DNA of 64,000 nt from Krasilnikovia cinnamomea (lineage in GTDB: Bacteria > Actinomycetota > Actinomycetes > Mycobacteriales > Micromonosporaceae). The notes under the pieces were generated by a model. It did not search any database. It saw only the letters and a list, made by a program, of their open reading frames with translations, and was not told the origin of the DNA. The stretch lies in the NCBI RefSeq assembly GCF_004217545.1, contig NZ_SHKY01000001.1, forward strand, positions 248,001-312,000, in the 5' to 3' direction. A program made the position numbers and the translations under genes. Positions 23,843 to 32,462 of this stretch are shown one piece after another. The stretch's first letter is position 1. Every line of letters starts with the position of its first letter.

Positions 23843-24801
23843 CCCGTCCGACCCGCGCCCGCGCCGCGCTCGCCGTGGCCGTCCTGTGCACCGCGGCGGC
23901 CCTCGCGGGATGCACCCCGGACGCCCGCCCCCGCGCGGCGGCCCAGGCGGCGGCCACCACCGCGCCGGCCGCCCACGCCCCCGTGGACACCTCCTGCCAG
24001 CCCCGGCGCAGCCTGCGACCCACCGGCGCCCTGCCGCAGCCGGGCAAGATGCCGGCCGGCAGCTACATGGCGCAGATCCAGAAGAGGGGCCGGCTGGTAC
24101 TCGGCACCAGCCAGGACACGCTGCTGTTCAGCTCACGCAACCCGTTCACCGGCGCGGTCGAGGGCTTCGACGTGGACATGGGCCGCCAGATCGCCGAGGC
24201 GATCTTCGGAGACCCCGGCAAGCTGAAGATCAAGGTCATCCCCAACGACAAGCGGGTGGACGACGCCGCCGACGGCACCGTCGACCTGGTGGCGTACACG
24301 ATGACGATCAACTGCGCGCGGTGGAAGCGGGTGAACTTCTCCACGGTCTACTACGACGCTGGGCAGAAGGTCCTGGTCTCCACGACGTCGCCGGCCAAGG
24401 GCATCGCCGACCTCCGCGATCAACGGGTCTGCGCCCCCAACGGCTCGACGTCGCTGGAGAACATCGCCAAGCACCCCGCCAAGCCGATCCCGGTGGGCCG
24501 GGCCAGCTTCGGCGACTGCCTGGTCGCGTTCCAGCAGAACGAGGTCGACGCGATCAGTACGGACGACACGATCCTCGCCGGGCTGGCCGCCCAGGACCCG
24601 TACGCACAGGTGGTCGGCGAGAAGTTCACCGAGGAGCCGTACGGGCTGGCGATGTCGCCCGAGCACCCGGAGTTCACCCGCTTCGTCAACGCCGTGCTGG
24701 AACGCAACCGCGCCAACGGCACCTGGAAGCGCACGTACGACCGGTGGCTCGGCCGGTTCGGCGCGGCGCCGCAGCCGCCCGCCCCCGAGTACCGGGACTG
24801 A
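23839..24801 (+). CDS. glnH: GlnH-like Asp/Glu-binding lipoprotein
   Basis: 320 aa. A lipoprotein signal ends in LAGC with Cys25. The rest is a class 3 periplasmic binding fold (bacterial extracellular solute-binding, family 3): LVLGTSQDTLLF, FDVDMGRQIAEAIFG, LVAYTMTINCARW, and the paired lobe with QNEVDAISTDDT. In mycobacteria GlnH binds aspartate and glutamate and signals through GlnX to PknG rather than serving transport. No ABC permease or ATPase gene is adjacent here, which supports a sensor role. Starts at GTG 23839, coupled to glnX. Confidence 0.88.
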   Translation: MTRPTRARAALAVAVLCTAAALAGCTPDARPRAAAQAAATTAPAAHAPVDTSCQPRRSLRPTGALPQPGKMPAGSYMAQIQKRGRLVLGTSQDTLLFSSRNPFTGAVEGFDVDMGRQIAEAIFGDPGKLKIKVIPNDKRVDDAADGTVDLVAYTMTINCARWKRVNFSTVYYDAGQKVLVSTTSPAKGIADLRDQRVCAPNGSTSLENIAKHPAKPIPVGRASFGDCLVAFQQNEVDAISTDDTILAGLAAQDPYAQVVGEKFTEEPYGLAMSPEHPEFTRFVNAVLERNRANGTWKRTYDRWLGRFGAAPQPPAPEYRD

Positions 24802-24808
24802 ACCGGCG

Positions 24809-26014
24809 ATGACCGCACCCCCCGCCGAGCTGCTGGCCCGCGCCGACGCCGAGTTGCGGCGCCTGGAGGCCGCCGCCACCACCGTCGCCGCGAACCTGGT
24901 GGACCTCGACGACAACTCCGCCCGCAAGGAGCTGGACGGCGCCCGGCTCACCGGCGCCACCGCCGCCGCGTGGGCCGACGCCACCACCGCGCTGGCCCAG
25001 CTGTGGGACGGCTACGGCCTGCTCACCGCGCTGACCACCGGCGCCCGCGCGGCCCGCGACCAGCGCCGGTTCAGCGACGCGGAGAAGGCCGCGTACGTGG
25101 AGCAGGTGCTGGGCCGCTCGATCACCCTGTCGGTCGCCACGGTGCCGCTGGCCCAGCGCGGCCTGCTCGGCGCCGGGCAGGTCAGCACGACCTGCACCCC
25201 GGCGGAGCTGCTGGCCGCGATGGAGGCGGCGTTCGCGACCGTGGTGGACGTCGCCACCCGGGCCGGACAGGTGTGGCAGCGGCTGCTGCCCCGCGCCGCC
25301 GAACTCGCCGCCGCGCTGGCCGGCGTCCGGGCGCTGGCCGACCCCGACGCCACCCTGGACGAGGCCGACCGGCGGCTCGGCGAGGTCACCGCCGCCCTGG
25401 CCACGGATCCGCTGGGCTGCGACGAGAACGGCCTCACGGCGGTCCAGGCGCTGATCGACCGGGCCGACGCCGAGCGCACCTCGGCGGCGGAGCTGCGCGA
25501 GGCCCTGAGCCGGCGGCTGGCCGACGCGCGCACCCTCGCCGGGGAGCTGGCCGAGGCCGAGCGGGCCGCGCGGGCCGCCGCCGACGCGGTGTCCGGCCGG
25601 TTCGCCGACGCCGACATCGCCGCGGTCACCGGCGGGGATTCCGACCTGGTAGCCGGCCTGGCGGCGATCGACGCGCTGGCCACGGCCGGGCACTGGTCGC
25701 TGCTGAGCCCGCGGTTGGCCGACTGGAACCGCCGCGCCCGGCAGCGCCTGGCGGCGCTGCGCGACGCGGCCGACCACAACCGGGGCCTGCTGGCCACCCG
25801 CAACGAGCTGCGCGGACGGCTCGACGCGTACCAGGCCAAGGCGGCGCGGCGCGGCCTCGCCGAGGACCCCACGCTGACCCCGCTGACCGAGACCGCCCGG
25901 GCGGCACTGTGGACCGCGCCGTGCGACCTGTCCGCCGCGCGCACGGCGGTCGCCGCGTACCAGGACGCGGTCACCGCGCTCACCGCCACGCACACCAGGG
26001 ATGGCAAGCTATGA
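24809..26014 (+). CDS. Helical, Ala-rich cytoplasmic protein inserted between glnH and pknG
   Basis: 401 aa, not recognised. It is nearly all helical with heptad-like stretches (residues 5-50, 210-260, 300-345), no membrane segment, no signal peptide and three Cys, which form no motif. It starts at ATG 24809, 7 nt after glnH, and its stop overlaps the pknG start (ATGA), so its amount is tied to that of PknG. The mycobacterial locus lacks a gene here. It may be an adaptor between GlnX and PknG or a regulatory subunit of the kinase; this is inference only. Confidence 0.8.
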   Translation: MTAPPAELLARADAELRRLEAAATTVAANLVDLDDNSARKELDGARLTGATAAAWADATTALAQLWDGYGLLTALTTGARAARDQRRFSDAEKAAYVEQVLGRSITLSVATVPLAQRGLLGAGQVSTTCTPAELLAAMEAAFATVVDVATRAGQVWQRLLPRAAELAAALAGVRALADPDATLDEADRRLGEVTAALATDPLGCDENGLTAVQALIDRADAERTSAAELREALSRRLADARTLAGELAEAERAARAAADAVSGRFADADIAAVTGGDSDLVAGLAAIDALATAGHWSLLSPRLADWNRRARQRLAALRDAADHNRGLLATRNELRGRLDAYQAKAARRGLAEDPTLTPLTETARAALWTAPCDLSAARTAVAAYQDAVTALTATHTRDGKL

Positions 26015-28242
26015 CGTGCCCACGCGACTGTCCGGGGACGATCCAGGACGGCTACTGCGACACCTGCGGCATGGCGCCGCCGGCCGCCGCGAAGGCGACG
26101 GGCTCCAGCGGGCTACCGGCCCAGCGCACCGCCACCGCGCCGTCGGTGCGCACGGGCGCGCTGTCCACCCGTACCGGTGGGTCGGGGCGCAGCGGCAGCG
26201 CCAGCGGCAGCCGGCGGCGCCGCTTCGGTGGTGGCCTGGTCGACGTGGCGCCGCTGCCGCAGCGGGACCCGTCGACCGCGGTGATGGCGGTCGCGCAGGT
26301 GCCCGAGGACAAGCGGTACTGCGCCAAGTGCGGCCAGCCGGTCGGTCGGGCCCGCGGCGAGCGCCCCGGGCGCACGGCCGGGTTCTGCCCGTCCTGCGGC
26401 GAGCCGTTCGACTTCACCCCCAAGCTGTCCAAGGGCGACCTGGTCGGCGGCCAGTACGAGGTCGTGGGCCCGCTCGCGCACGGCGGCCTGGGCTGGATCT
26501 ACCTGGCCGTGGACAAGAACGTCTCCGACCGGTGGGTGGTGCTCAAGGGCCTGCTCAACTCCGGCGACGAGGACGCGCTGGCCGCGGCGGTGGCCGAGCG
26601 GCGCTTCCTCGCCGAGGTGGAACACCCGAACATCGTCAAGATCTACAACTTCGTCGAGCACGACGGCGCGGGCTACATCGTCATGGAGTACGTCGGCGGC
26701 GACTCCCTCAAGTCCATGCTCAAGGCCCGGATGGCGGCCAACGCGGGCAACCCCGACCCGCTGCCGGTCGACCAGGCCCTCGCGTACGTGCTGGAGATCA
26801 TGCCCGCGTTCGGCTACCTGCACGACCGTGGCCTGGTCTTCTGCGACTTCAAGCCCGACAACGTCATCCAGACCGGCGACCAGGTCAAGCTCATCGACCT
26901 CGGCGGTGTCGTGCGCGTCGACGACCTCGACTCCGCGATCTACGGCACGGTCGGCTACCAGGCGCCCGAGATGGCCACCGCCGGTCCCTCGATCCAGTCG
27001 GACCTGTACACGATCGGGCGTACCCTCGCGGTGCTCACCACGGACTTCCGCGGCTACCAGAGCACGTACGCGGACAGCCTGCCGGAGCGCGACGCGTTCG
27101 CGGTGTACCGGCGCAACGAGTCGTACTACCGGCTGCTGCAACGGGCCACCCGCACCGATCCGGCGGAGCGGTTCGTCGACGCGGCCGAGATGAGTGAGCA
27201 GCTGCTCGGCGTGCTGCGCGAGGTCCTCGCCGCCGACGGCCAACCCCACCCCGCGCCGTCGCGGCTGTTCACCGGCGAACTGCGCACCGACACGCGCGAC
27301 GACGAACCGAACTGGCGGTTCCTGCCCGCCCCGCTGATCGACCTCACCGACCCGGCCGCCGCCTTCCTCGCCTCGGTCACCGTGACCGACCCGCAGGAGG
27401 TCCTCACGCTGCTCGGCAAGGCACCCGAGAACACCATCGAGGTGCAACTGCGGGCGCTGCGGGCGCTCATCGACCTCGGCGCGGCCGGTTCCGGCCCCGA
27501 CGCGTTCGCCGACGCGCGGACGATGCGCGACACGATCGCGGCGGGCGCGGCCGCGGACTGGCGGCTCGCCTGGTACGACGGGGTGCTGGCGCTGGCCAGC
27601 GGCGACGCCGCCCAGGCGGTAGTCCAGTTCGACGCGGTCTACTCGGCACTTCCGGGGGAACTGGCGCCCAAGCTGGCCCTGGGGCTGGCGTACGAGCTGG
27701 CCGGGCAGCCGGGTGACGCCGCCGCCCGCTACGACGTGGTCAGCCGCACCGATCCGGCGTACACGACGGCGGCGGCGGGGCTCGCCCGGTGCCGGCTGGC
27801 GGCGGGCGACCGGGGCGGGGCCGTGGAGGCGTACAACCGGGTGCCGGGCACCTCGTCGGCGTACCGCAGCTCCCAGGTCGGCGCGGTACGCGCGCTGGTG
27901 CGCCCGCACGCCTCCGCCGCCACTGACGTGGCCGCGCTGGCCGCCGCGGCGGCGCTGATCGACCGGCTGGAGGTGGAGGCGGCACAGCTCGCCGCGCTGC
28001 GCGCCGAGTTGCTGGAGCAGGCGCTCGACGCGCTGGCCGGTGGCGCCGCCGTTCCGGCCGCGGTGCTGGGTGGCGCCGGTGCGGCGGCGCGCTCCGGTGG
28101 CGCCAACGGCTCCGCCGAGGAGCGCGACGTGCGGTTCGCGCTGGAGGCCGCGTACCGGGAGCTGGCGCGCGCGGCGCACGGCGCGGAGAAGATCCGCCTG
28201 GTGGACCTGGCCAACGCGGCGCGCCCGCGGACCCGTACATGA
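26011..28242 (+). CDS. pknG: PknG-type Ser/Thr protein kinase with zinc ribbons and TPR
   Basis: 743 aa, the usual PknG length. An extra zinc ribbon (Cys3, Cys7, Cys16, Cys19) precedes the rubredoxin-like one (Cys104, Cys107, Cys126, Cys129). The kinase domain starts near residue 149: Gly loop AHGGLGWIYL, catalytic Lys179, CDFKPDN with Asp279, DLG at 296-298 in place of DFG, and APE at 318-320. The Arg of HRD is missing, as in PknG. The C-terminal 250 residues are TPR-like. PknG controls 2-oxoglutarate dehydrogenase flux through the FHA protein GarA in mycobacteria. Cytoplasmic. Both ends overlap neighbours by 4 nt. Confidence 0.93.
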   Translation: MTCPRDCPGTIQDGYCDTCGMAPPAAAKATGSSGLPAQRTATAPSVRTGALSTRTGGSGRSGSASGSRRRRFGGGLVDVAPLPQRDPSTAVMAVAQVPEDKRYCAKCGQPVGRARGERPGRTAGFCPSCGEPFDFTPKLSKGDLVGGQYEVVGPLAHGGLGWIYLAVDKNVSDRWVVLKGLLNSGDEDALAAAVAERRFLAEVEHPNIVKIYNFVEHDGAGYIVMEYVGGDSLKSMLKARMAANAGNPDPLPVDQALAYVLEIMPAFGYLHDRGLVFCDFKPDNVIQTGDQVKLIDLGGVVRVDDLDSAIYGTVGYQAPEMATAGPSIQSDLYTIGRTLAVLTTDFRGYQSTYADSLPERDAFAVYRRNESYYRLLQRATRTDPAERFVDAAEMSEQLLGVLREVLAADGQPHPAPSRLFTGELRTDTRDDEPNWRFLPAPLIDLTDPAAAFLASVTVTDPQEVLTLLGKAPENTIEVQLRALRALIDLGAAGSGPDAFADARTMRDTIAAGAAADWRLAWYDGVLALASGDAAQAVVQFDAVYSALPGELAPKLALGLAYELAGQPGDAAARYDVVSRTDPAYTTAAAGLARCRLAAGDRGGAVEAYNRVPGTSSAYRSSQVGAVRALVRPHASAATDVAALAAAAALIDRLEVEAAQLAALRAELLEQALDALAGGAAVPAAVLGGAGAAARSGGANGSAEERDVRFALEAAYRELARAAHGAEKIRLVDLANAARPRTRT

Positions 28243-29381
28243 AGTCCGAGGAGGCCCCCGGGGTGACGATCACCGAGTGCGCGTCCTGTGTGGATGAGCG
28301 CGGCGCGGGCGCCGCGTTCTGCGAGGCGTGCGGCCGCCCGCTGACCGCGGCCCGGCCGGACCGGGCCGACCGGCCGCTCGACGAGGTCGACCAGGTTGAC
28401 CAGCACGACGAGCCTCGTCGAGGCGAGGGCGGGCGCGGCGAGGGCGGGCGCGGGGAGGGCGGACGCGACGGGGGCGGGCGCCGCGAGGGCGGCGCGGCTG
28501 ACGACCGGGCGTGCCCGGCGTGCGGCACGCCCGCCGCGATCGGTGTGGACGGATACTGCGGGCACTGCGGGATGCTGGCCGGGCGGCCCCGCGACCACCT
28601 CGAATCCGTGGCGGGCGCCGCCGCCGCGGTCACCGACCGGGGACGCCGCCACCACCGCAACGAGGACGCGGTGTTCCTGGGCGGCCCGGCGGGCGGCATC
28701 GACGTCGTGATCTGCGACGGGGTGTCCGCCTCGTTCGACCCGGACGTGGCGTCCGAACTGGCCGCCGAGACCGCCGGCCAGCTACTGACCGGGTCCACGC
28801 AACCGTTGCCCGCCCGGGTCGCGGCGGCGCTCACCGCGGCCGCCACGGCGGTCGCCGCGCTGGCCCGTACCGGGGATCCACGGCGCGCCGCGTCGAACCC
28901 GGCCTGCACGGTCGTGGCGGCGTGCGTGCGCGGCGCCGAGGTCGGCTACGGCTGGGTCGGCGACAGCCGCGCGTACTGGCTGCCCGCGTCCGGTGACATC
29001 GTGGCGCTGACCGAGGACGACTCGTGGGCCGCCCACGCCATCGCGCTCGGCGCCGACCCGCAGGCCGCGTGGCGCGACCCCAAGGCGCACGCCATCACCG
29101 CGTGGCTGGGCGCGGACGCCGGGCCGGTCACCCCGCGCACCGACGGGTTCACCGCGCCCGGCCCCGGCCACCTGGTGCTCTGCAGCGACGGGCTGTGGAA
29201 CTACCTGGCCGAGCCCACGACGTTCGGCGACACCGTGCGCGCCCACCTGGCCGCCGCGGCCGGCGCCCCGCACCCGCTGCTGGCCGCGGCGCGTTCGCTG
29301 ACCGCGTTCGCCAACGAGGCGGGCGGCGCGGACAACATCACGGTCGCCCTGATCCCCGTCGAACTCACCCCCGCGTCCTGA
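28239..29381 (+). CDS. PP2C-family Ser/Thr phosphatase with two N-terminal zinc ribbons
   Basis: 380 aa. Zinc ribbon 1 has Cys14, Cys17, Cys28 and Cys31. A Gly/Arg/Glu-rich linker follows (28416-28496, built of 15-nt repeats), then zinc ribbon 2 (CPACG and CGHCG, about residues 92-110). The PP2C domain spans about 125-375: RHHRNEDA, metal Asp in VICDGVSA, WVGDSRAYW, LCSDGLWNYL and ADNITVAL. The key metal Asp residues are kept, so it should be active. It is the natural candidate to reverse PknG phosphorylation. The ATG overlaps the pknG stop (ATGA). The linker replaces any membrane anchor; the enzyme is cytoplasmic. Confidence 0.9.
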   Translation: MKSEEAPGVTITECASCVDERGAGAAFCEACGRPLTAARPDRADRPLDEVDQVDQHDEPRRGEGGRGEGGRGEGGRDGGGRREGGAADDRACPACGTPAAIGVDGYCGHCGMLAGRPRDHLESVAGAAAAVTDRGRRHHRNEDAVFLGGPAGGIDVVICDGVSASFDPDVASELAAETAGQLLTGSTQPLPARVAAALTAAATAVAALARTGDPRRAASNPACTVVAACVRGAEVGYGWVGDSRAYWLPASGDIVALTEDDSWAAHAIALGADPQAAWRDPKAHAITAWLGADAGPVTPRTDGFTAPGPGHLVLCSDGLWNYLAEPTTFGDTVRAHLAAAAGAPHPLLAAARSLTAFANEAGGADNITVALIPVELTPAS

Positions 29382-29392
29382 AGGAGAGGCCC

Positions 29393-30658
29393 GTGCCGTA
29401 CACCGCCGAGGCGTTCCAGAACGAGTTCCTCTCGCTGGGCGCCACCGAGGTCAACGCGATCGTGACGGTCGCGTCGACCGGCAGCGAGGGTGGCCGGCGC
29501 ACCGCCGGTGCCACCGAGATCATCATCGTGGACGCGTCCGGCTCGATGCAGGCCGAGGGCCGGATGGCGGCCGCCCGGCAGGCCGCCAAGGCGGCGATCG
29601 AATGCATCGACGACGGTGTCCACTTCGCCATCATCGCGGGGGTGAGCACCGCACAGCAGCTGTTCCCCGCGCCCGGCCAGCTCGCGGTCGCGTCGCCGCA
29701 GAGCCGGGCCGACGCGGTCCGCTCGATCGACCGCCTGCAGGCCAACGGCGGTACGGCCATGGGCGCCTGGCTCACCCTGGCGGCGCAGCTGTTCGCCCAG
29801 CGCCCCGGCGACATCGCGCACGCGATCCTGCTCACCGACGGCGAGAACGGCGAGTACCAGGGCTACCTGGAGCAGGTGCTGCAGCAGATCGCGGGCAAGT
29901 TCCAGTGCGACTGCCGGGGCGTCGGCACCAACTGGCAGGTCTCCGAGCTGCGCAAGATCGCCACGGCGTTGCTGGGTACGGTCGACATCGTCGCCCGCCC
30001 CGCCGACCTGACCGCCGCGTTCGAGCAGATGATGACCGCCGCGATGGGCAAGACCAGCGCGGACGTGCAGCTCAAGGTGTGGACCCCGGTCAACTCGACG
30101 GTCCGCTTCGTCAAACAGGTCGAGCCGGAGGTCGTCGACCTGACCGGCAAGCGGACCGAGGACGGTCCCCGCGCCGGGCGCTACCCCCTCGGGTCGTGGG
30201 GCGCCGAGAGCCGCGACTACCACATCTGCGTGGACGTGACGGCGGGTGCGGCCGGCGACGAGATGCTGGCCGCCCGGGTGTCCGTGGTCGAGGGCGACGA
30301 TGTGCTCACCCAGTGCCTCGTGCGCGCGGTGTGGACCGAGGACACGGCGCTGTCCACCCGGATCAACCGGCAGGTGGCGCACTACACCGGGCAGGCGGAG
30401 CTGGCCGACGCGATCCAGGCCGGGCTGGAGGCGCGCAAGGCCGGCGATGACCGTACGGCCACCCTGAAGTTCGGTCGGGCCGCGCAGCTCGCCCACGCCA
30501 GCGGCAACAAGGCCACCGAGGAGCTGCTGGCCACGGTGGTCGACATCGAGGACCCGGCGACCGGTACGGTGCGGCTGCGCCGCAAGGTGGAGGCGGCGGA
30601 CGAGATGGCGCTGGACACCCGCTCCACCAAGACGGTCCGGGTGGGACGCGCGCAATGA
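29393..30658 (+). CDS. von Willebrand factor A domain protein
   Basis: 421 aa. A VWA domain occupies about residues 40-225, with an intact metal-binding MIDAS: DASGS at 47-51, the Thr in NGGTAMGAW, and the Asp in LLTDGENG. A beta-sandwich-like region (about 230-330) and a helical tail (345-421) follow. No membrane segment or signal. It is likely a metal-dependent protein-binding scaffold of the kinase/phosphatase pair. The GTG start at 29393 has a good AAGGAGAGG site 11 nt after the phosphatase gene. The stop overlaps the FHA gene (ATGA). Confidence 0.88.
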   Translation: MPYTAEAFQNEFLSLGATEVNAIVTVASTGSEGGRRTAGATEIIIVDASGSMQAEGRMAAARQAAKAAIECIDDGVHFAIIAGVSTAQQLFPAPGQLAVASPQSRADAVRSIDRLQANGGTAMGAWLTLAAQLFAQRPGDIAHAILLTDGENGEYQGYLEQVLQQIAGKFQCDCRGVGTNWQVSELRKIATALLGTVDIVARPADLTAAFEQMMTAAMGKTSADVQLKVWTPVNSTVRFVKQVEPEVVDLTGKRTEDGPRAGRYPLGSWGAESRDYHICVDVTAGAAGDEMLAARVSVVEGDDVLTQCLVRAVWTEDTALSTRINRQVAHYTGQAELADAIQAGLEARKAGDDRTATLKFGRAAQLAHASGNKATEELLATVVDIEDPATGTVRLRRKVEAADEMALDTRSTKTVRVGRAQ

Positions 30659-31320
30659 CGACGTACCTGTGCCCGAAGGGCCACGCGTCCAGCACGGACG
30701 ACTTCTGCGACACGTGTGGCGCCCGGATCGGCGGCACCGTACCGGTCAGCGCCCCCGCCTCCGCGCCCCCGGCCGCCGCTCCCCCGTCCCCGGCGCGCGG
30801 CACGCCGTGCCCGAACTGCGGCACGCCGCGCACCGCGATGTGGCGTTTCTGCGAGGACTGCGGGTTCGACCACACGACCGGCAAGGTGCCCGCCCTGGAC
30901 ACCCCACCGGCGGCGGCGCGCCCGGCGGGACCGTGGACCGCGACGGTGACCGCGGACCGGACCTACTTCGACGCCAACGCGATCGAGGGGGTGGAGTTCC
31001 CGGCGCACTGCCCCGAGCGGCGCTACGTGCTGCCGACCCCGCAGGCCCGGATCGGCCGCCGGAGCACGTCGAAGGGCACCGACCCGGAGATCGACCTGTC
31101 GGCGGCGCCGCTGGACCCGGGCGTCTCGCACAGCCACGCGCTGCTGACGGTCAACGTGGACGGCGGCTGGCTGGTGTCGGACCTGGGCTCCACCAACGGC
31201 ACGTACGTCAACGACGAGGCGACGCCGCTGAGCGCCGGGCAGAGCCGTACGCTCGGTGACGGCGACCGGGTGCACGTCGGCGCGTGGACGACCATCACGT
31301 TGCACGCGCCCGCGAACTAG
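30655..31320 (+). CDS. FHA-domain protein with two N-terminal zinc ribbons
   Basis: 221 aa. Ribbon 1 uses Cys6, His10 (or none), Cys18 and Cys21; ribbon 2 uses Cys52, Cys55, Cys66 and Cys69. The FHA domain (about 128-220) keeps the phosphothreonine-binding residues: GRRS, VSHSH and STNGTYVN. FHA domains bind phospho-Thr peptides, so it probably reads phosphorylation by PknG. It is not a GarA/OdhI orthologue as far as I can see, because the N-terminal ETTS/ETVTS-type phosphorylation motif is absent. It ends the operon and meets the convergent 152-aa gene with no gap. Confidence 0.88.
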   Translation: MTTYLCPKGHASSTDDFCDTCGARIGGTVPVSAPASAPPAAAPPSPARGTPCPNCGTPRTAMWRFCEDCGFDHTTGKVPALDTPPAAARPAGPWTATVTADRTYFDANAIEGVEFPAHCPERRYVLPTPQARIGRRSTSKGTDPEIDLSAAPLDPGVSHSHALLTVNVDGGWLVSDLGSTNGTYVNDEATPLSAGQSRTLGDGDRVHVGAWTTITLHAPAN

Positions 31321-31779
31321 TCAGACGCTGATCCACTCCGTGGCGACCTGACGCCCCGCCACGGAGCACTCGATGCGGATCGGGCCGGGCGAGGTGGCCG
31401 GGAAGGTGAAGCAGCCCACCTCGTCCGCGGTGGTCTCGGCCGCCAGGCCGGCGACGGTGAACAGCCGTACCGTGGCCGGTTCCGGCGGGATGAGCTGGCC
31501 CTCGATGCCCGCGCCGGACAGCTCGATCTCGACCCGCAGCTCGTCGCGCCCGAACACGAGGTTGCGGGCGGCGCTGGGCTGCGGACCGCGCACGCCGACG
31601 GTCTGGTCCACGTAGGAGTCGTAGAGCAGGGCGGCCAGCTCCCGGTCCGGGTCGGCGGTCTGCCAGGCCCGTACGGCGCGGGCCGCCTCGATGACCTGGG
31701 CCTCGATCGGATCGGGATGCAGGGCGTCGCGGACGTCGAGGAACAACTCCTCGTCATCACTCCAGTTGCGCCAAGGCAT
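31321..31779 (-). CDS. 152-aa partner of the ECF-like sigma factor, beta-sandwich C-terminus
   Basis: Not recognised. Residues 1-60 are helical and acidic (DDEELFLDVRDAL, RELAALLYDSYVDQ). Residues 70-152 look like a carboxypeptidase-regulatory or Ig-like beta-sandwich (LRVEIELSGAGIEGQL, VRLFTVAGLAAETTADEVGCFTFP). No signal, membrane segment or Zn motif. Its ATG at 31779 overlaps the last base of the sigma-factor stop and has GGAGGTG upstream, so it is translation-coupled to the sigma factor. It could be an anti-sigma or target-binding subunit; I cannot show this. Confidence 0.78.
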   Translation of the reverse strand: MPWRNWSDDEELFLDVRDALHPDPIEAQVIEAARAVRAWQTADPDRELAALLYDSYVDQTVGVRGPQPSAARNLVFGRDELRVEIELSGAGIEGQLIPPEPATVRLFTVAGLAAETTADEVGCFTFPATSPGPIRIECSVAGRQVATEWISV

Positions 31780-32381
31780 CACGGACACCTCCCGATGTGT
31801 GCGGATTCGTCTTCCCCGAGGTACGCCCGGACGGCGTCCGTGTCGCGCAGTTTGCCCAGCACGCGGCTGCGGGTCGGGCCGATGCTGCCGATCGGCAGCC
31901 CGAGCACCCGGCTGATCTCCTGGTACGAGTACGGCGGGTCGGCGGTCAGCATCAGCAACAGCTCCCGCTGCTGGGGGGCTAGTTCCCCGAGGCCGTCCAG
32001 CAAAACCTGGCGGCGTTCGGCGGCGATCAGCAGCTCGTCGATCTCGGGTGAGTCGGCGCGGTCCAGCGCGGGCATGGTCTGCGGGTCCATGGCCACGTTG
32101 CGGCCGTTGGTACGCAGGTACCGTTCGCATTCGTGCCGGGTGGTGGTGGTCAGCCAGCCCGGCAGGGCGGACGGCTCACGCAACTGGCCGAGGTGTTCCA
32201 CCAGGCGCAGCCAGACCAGCTGGCTGACGTCCTGGGTGTCGGCCGGCGAGAGCCGGTAGTGCCGGATCACGTACGCCACCAGGCCGGCGAACCGGCGCAC
32301 GATCTCGTTCCACGCGTCCTCGTCGCGCTCGACGCTGGCCTTGACGAGCGCCGGTAGCTCCCACTCCAGCATGTCTGCCAT
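31779..32381 (-). CDS. ECF-like sigma-70 family RNA polymerase sigma factor
   Basis: 200 aa. Region 2 lies at about 20-90 (WNEIVRRFAGLVAYVIRHY, then the D-x-x-Q-x-V-W box SPADTQDVSQLVWLRL). Region 4 lies at about 125-185 (ELAPQQRELLLML, then a helix-turn-helix with YSYQEISRVLGLPIGSIGPTRSRVLGKL). There is no region 3, so it is an alternative sigma factor. Cytoplasmic; it would direct RNA polymerase to a small regulon, perhaps this module. It lies 81 nt downstream of the subtilase gene. No zinc anti-sigma gene is adjacent. Confidence 0.88.
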   Translation of the reverse strand: MADMLEWELPALVKASVERDEDAWNEIVRRFAGLVAYVIRHYRLSPADTQDVSQLVWLRLVEHLGQLREPSALPGWLTTTTRHECERYLRTNGRNVAMDPQTMPALDRADSPEIDELLIAAERRQVLLDGLGELAPQQRELLLMLTADPPYSYQEISRVLGLPIGSIGPTRSRVLGKLRDTDAVRAYLGEDESAHIGRCP

Positions 32382-32462
32382 GTTGTCCCCGCTTCGTCAC
32401 GTCGCCGGAGGGCGGTGCCCGGGCCGGCCAGTGTCACGTCGCGGCCCGTTCGCCGGGTCGCA

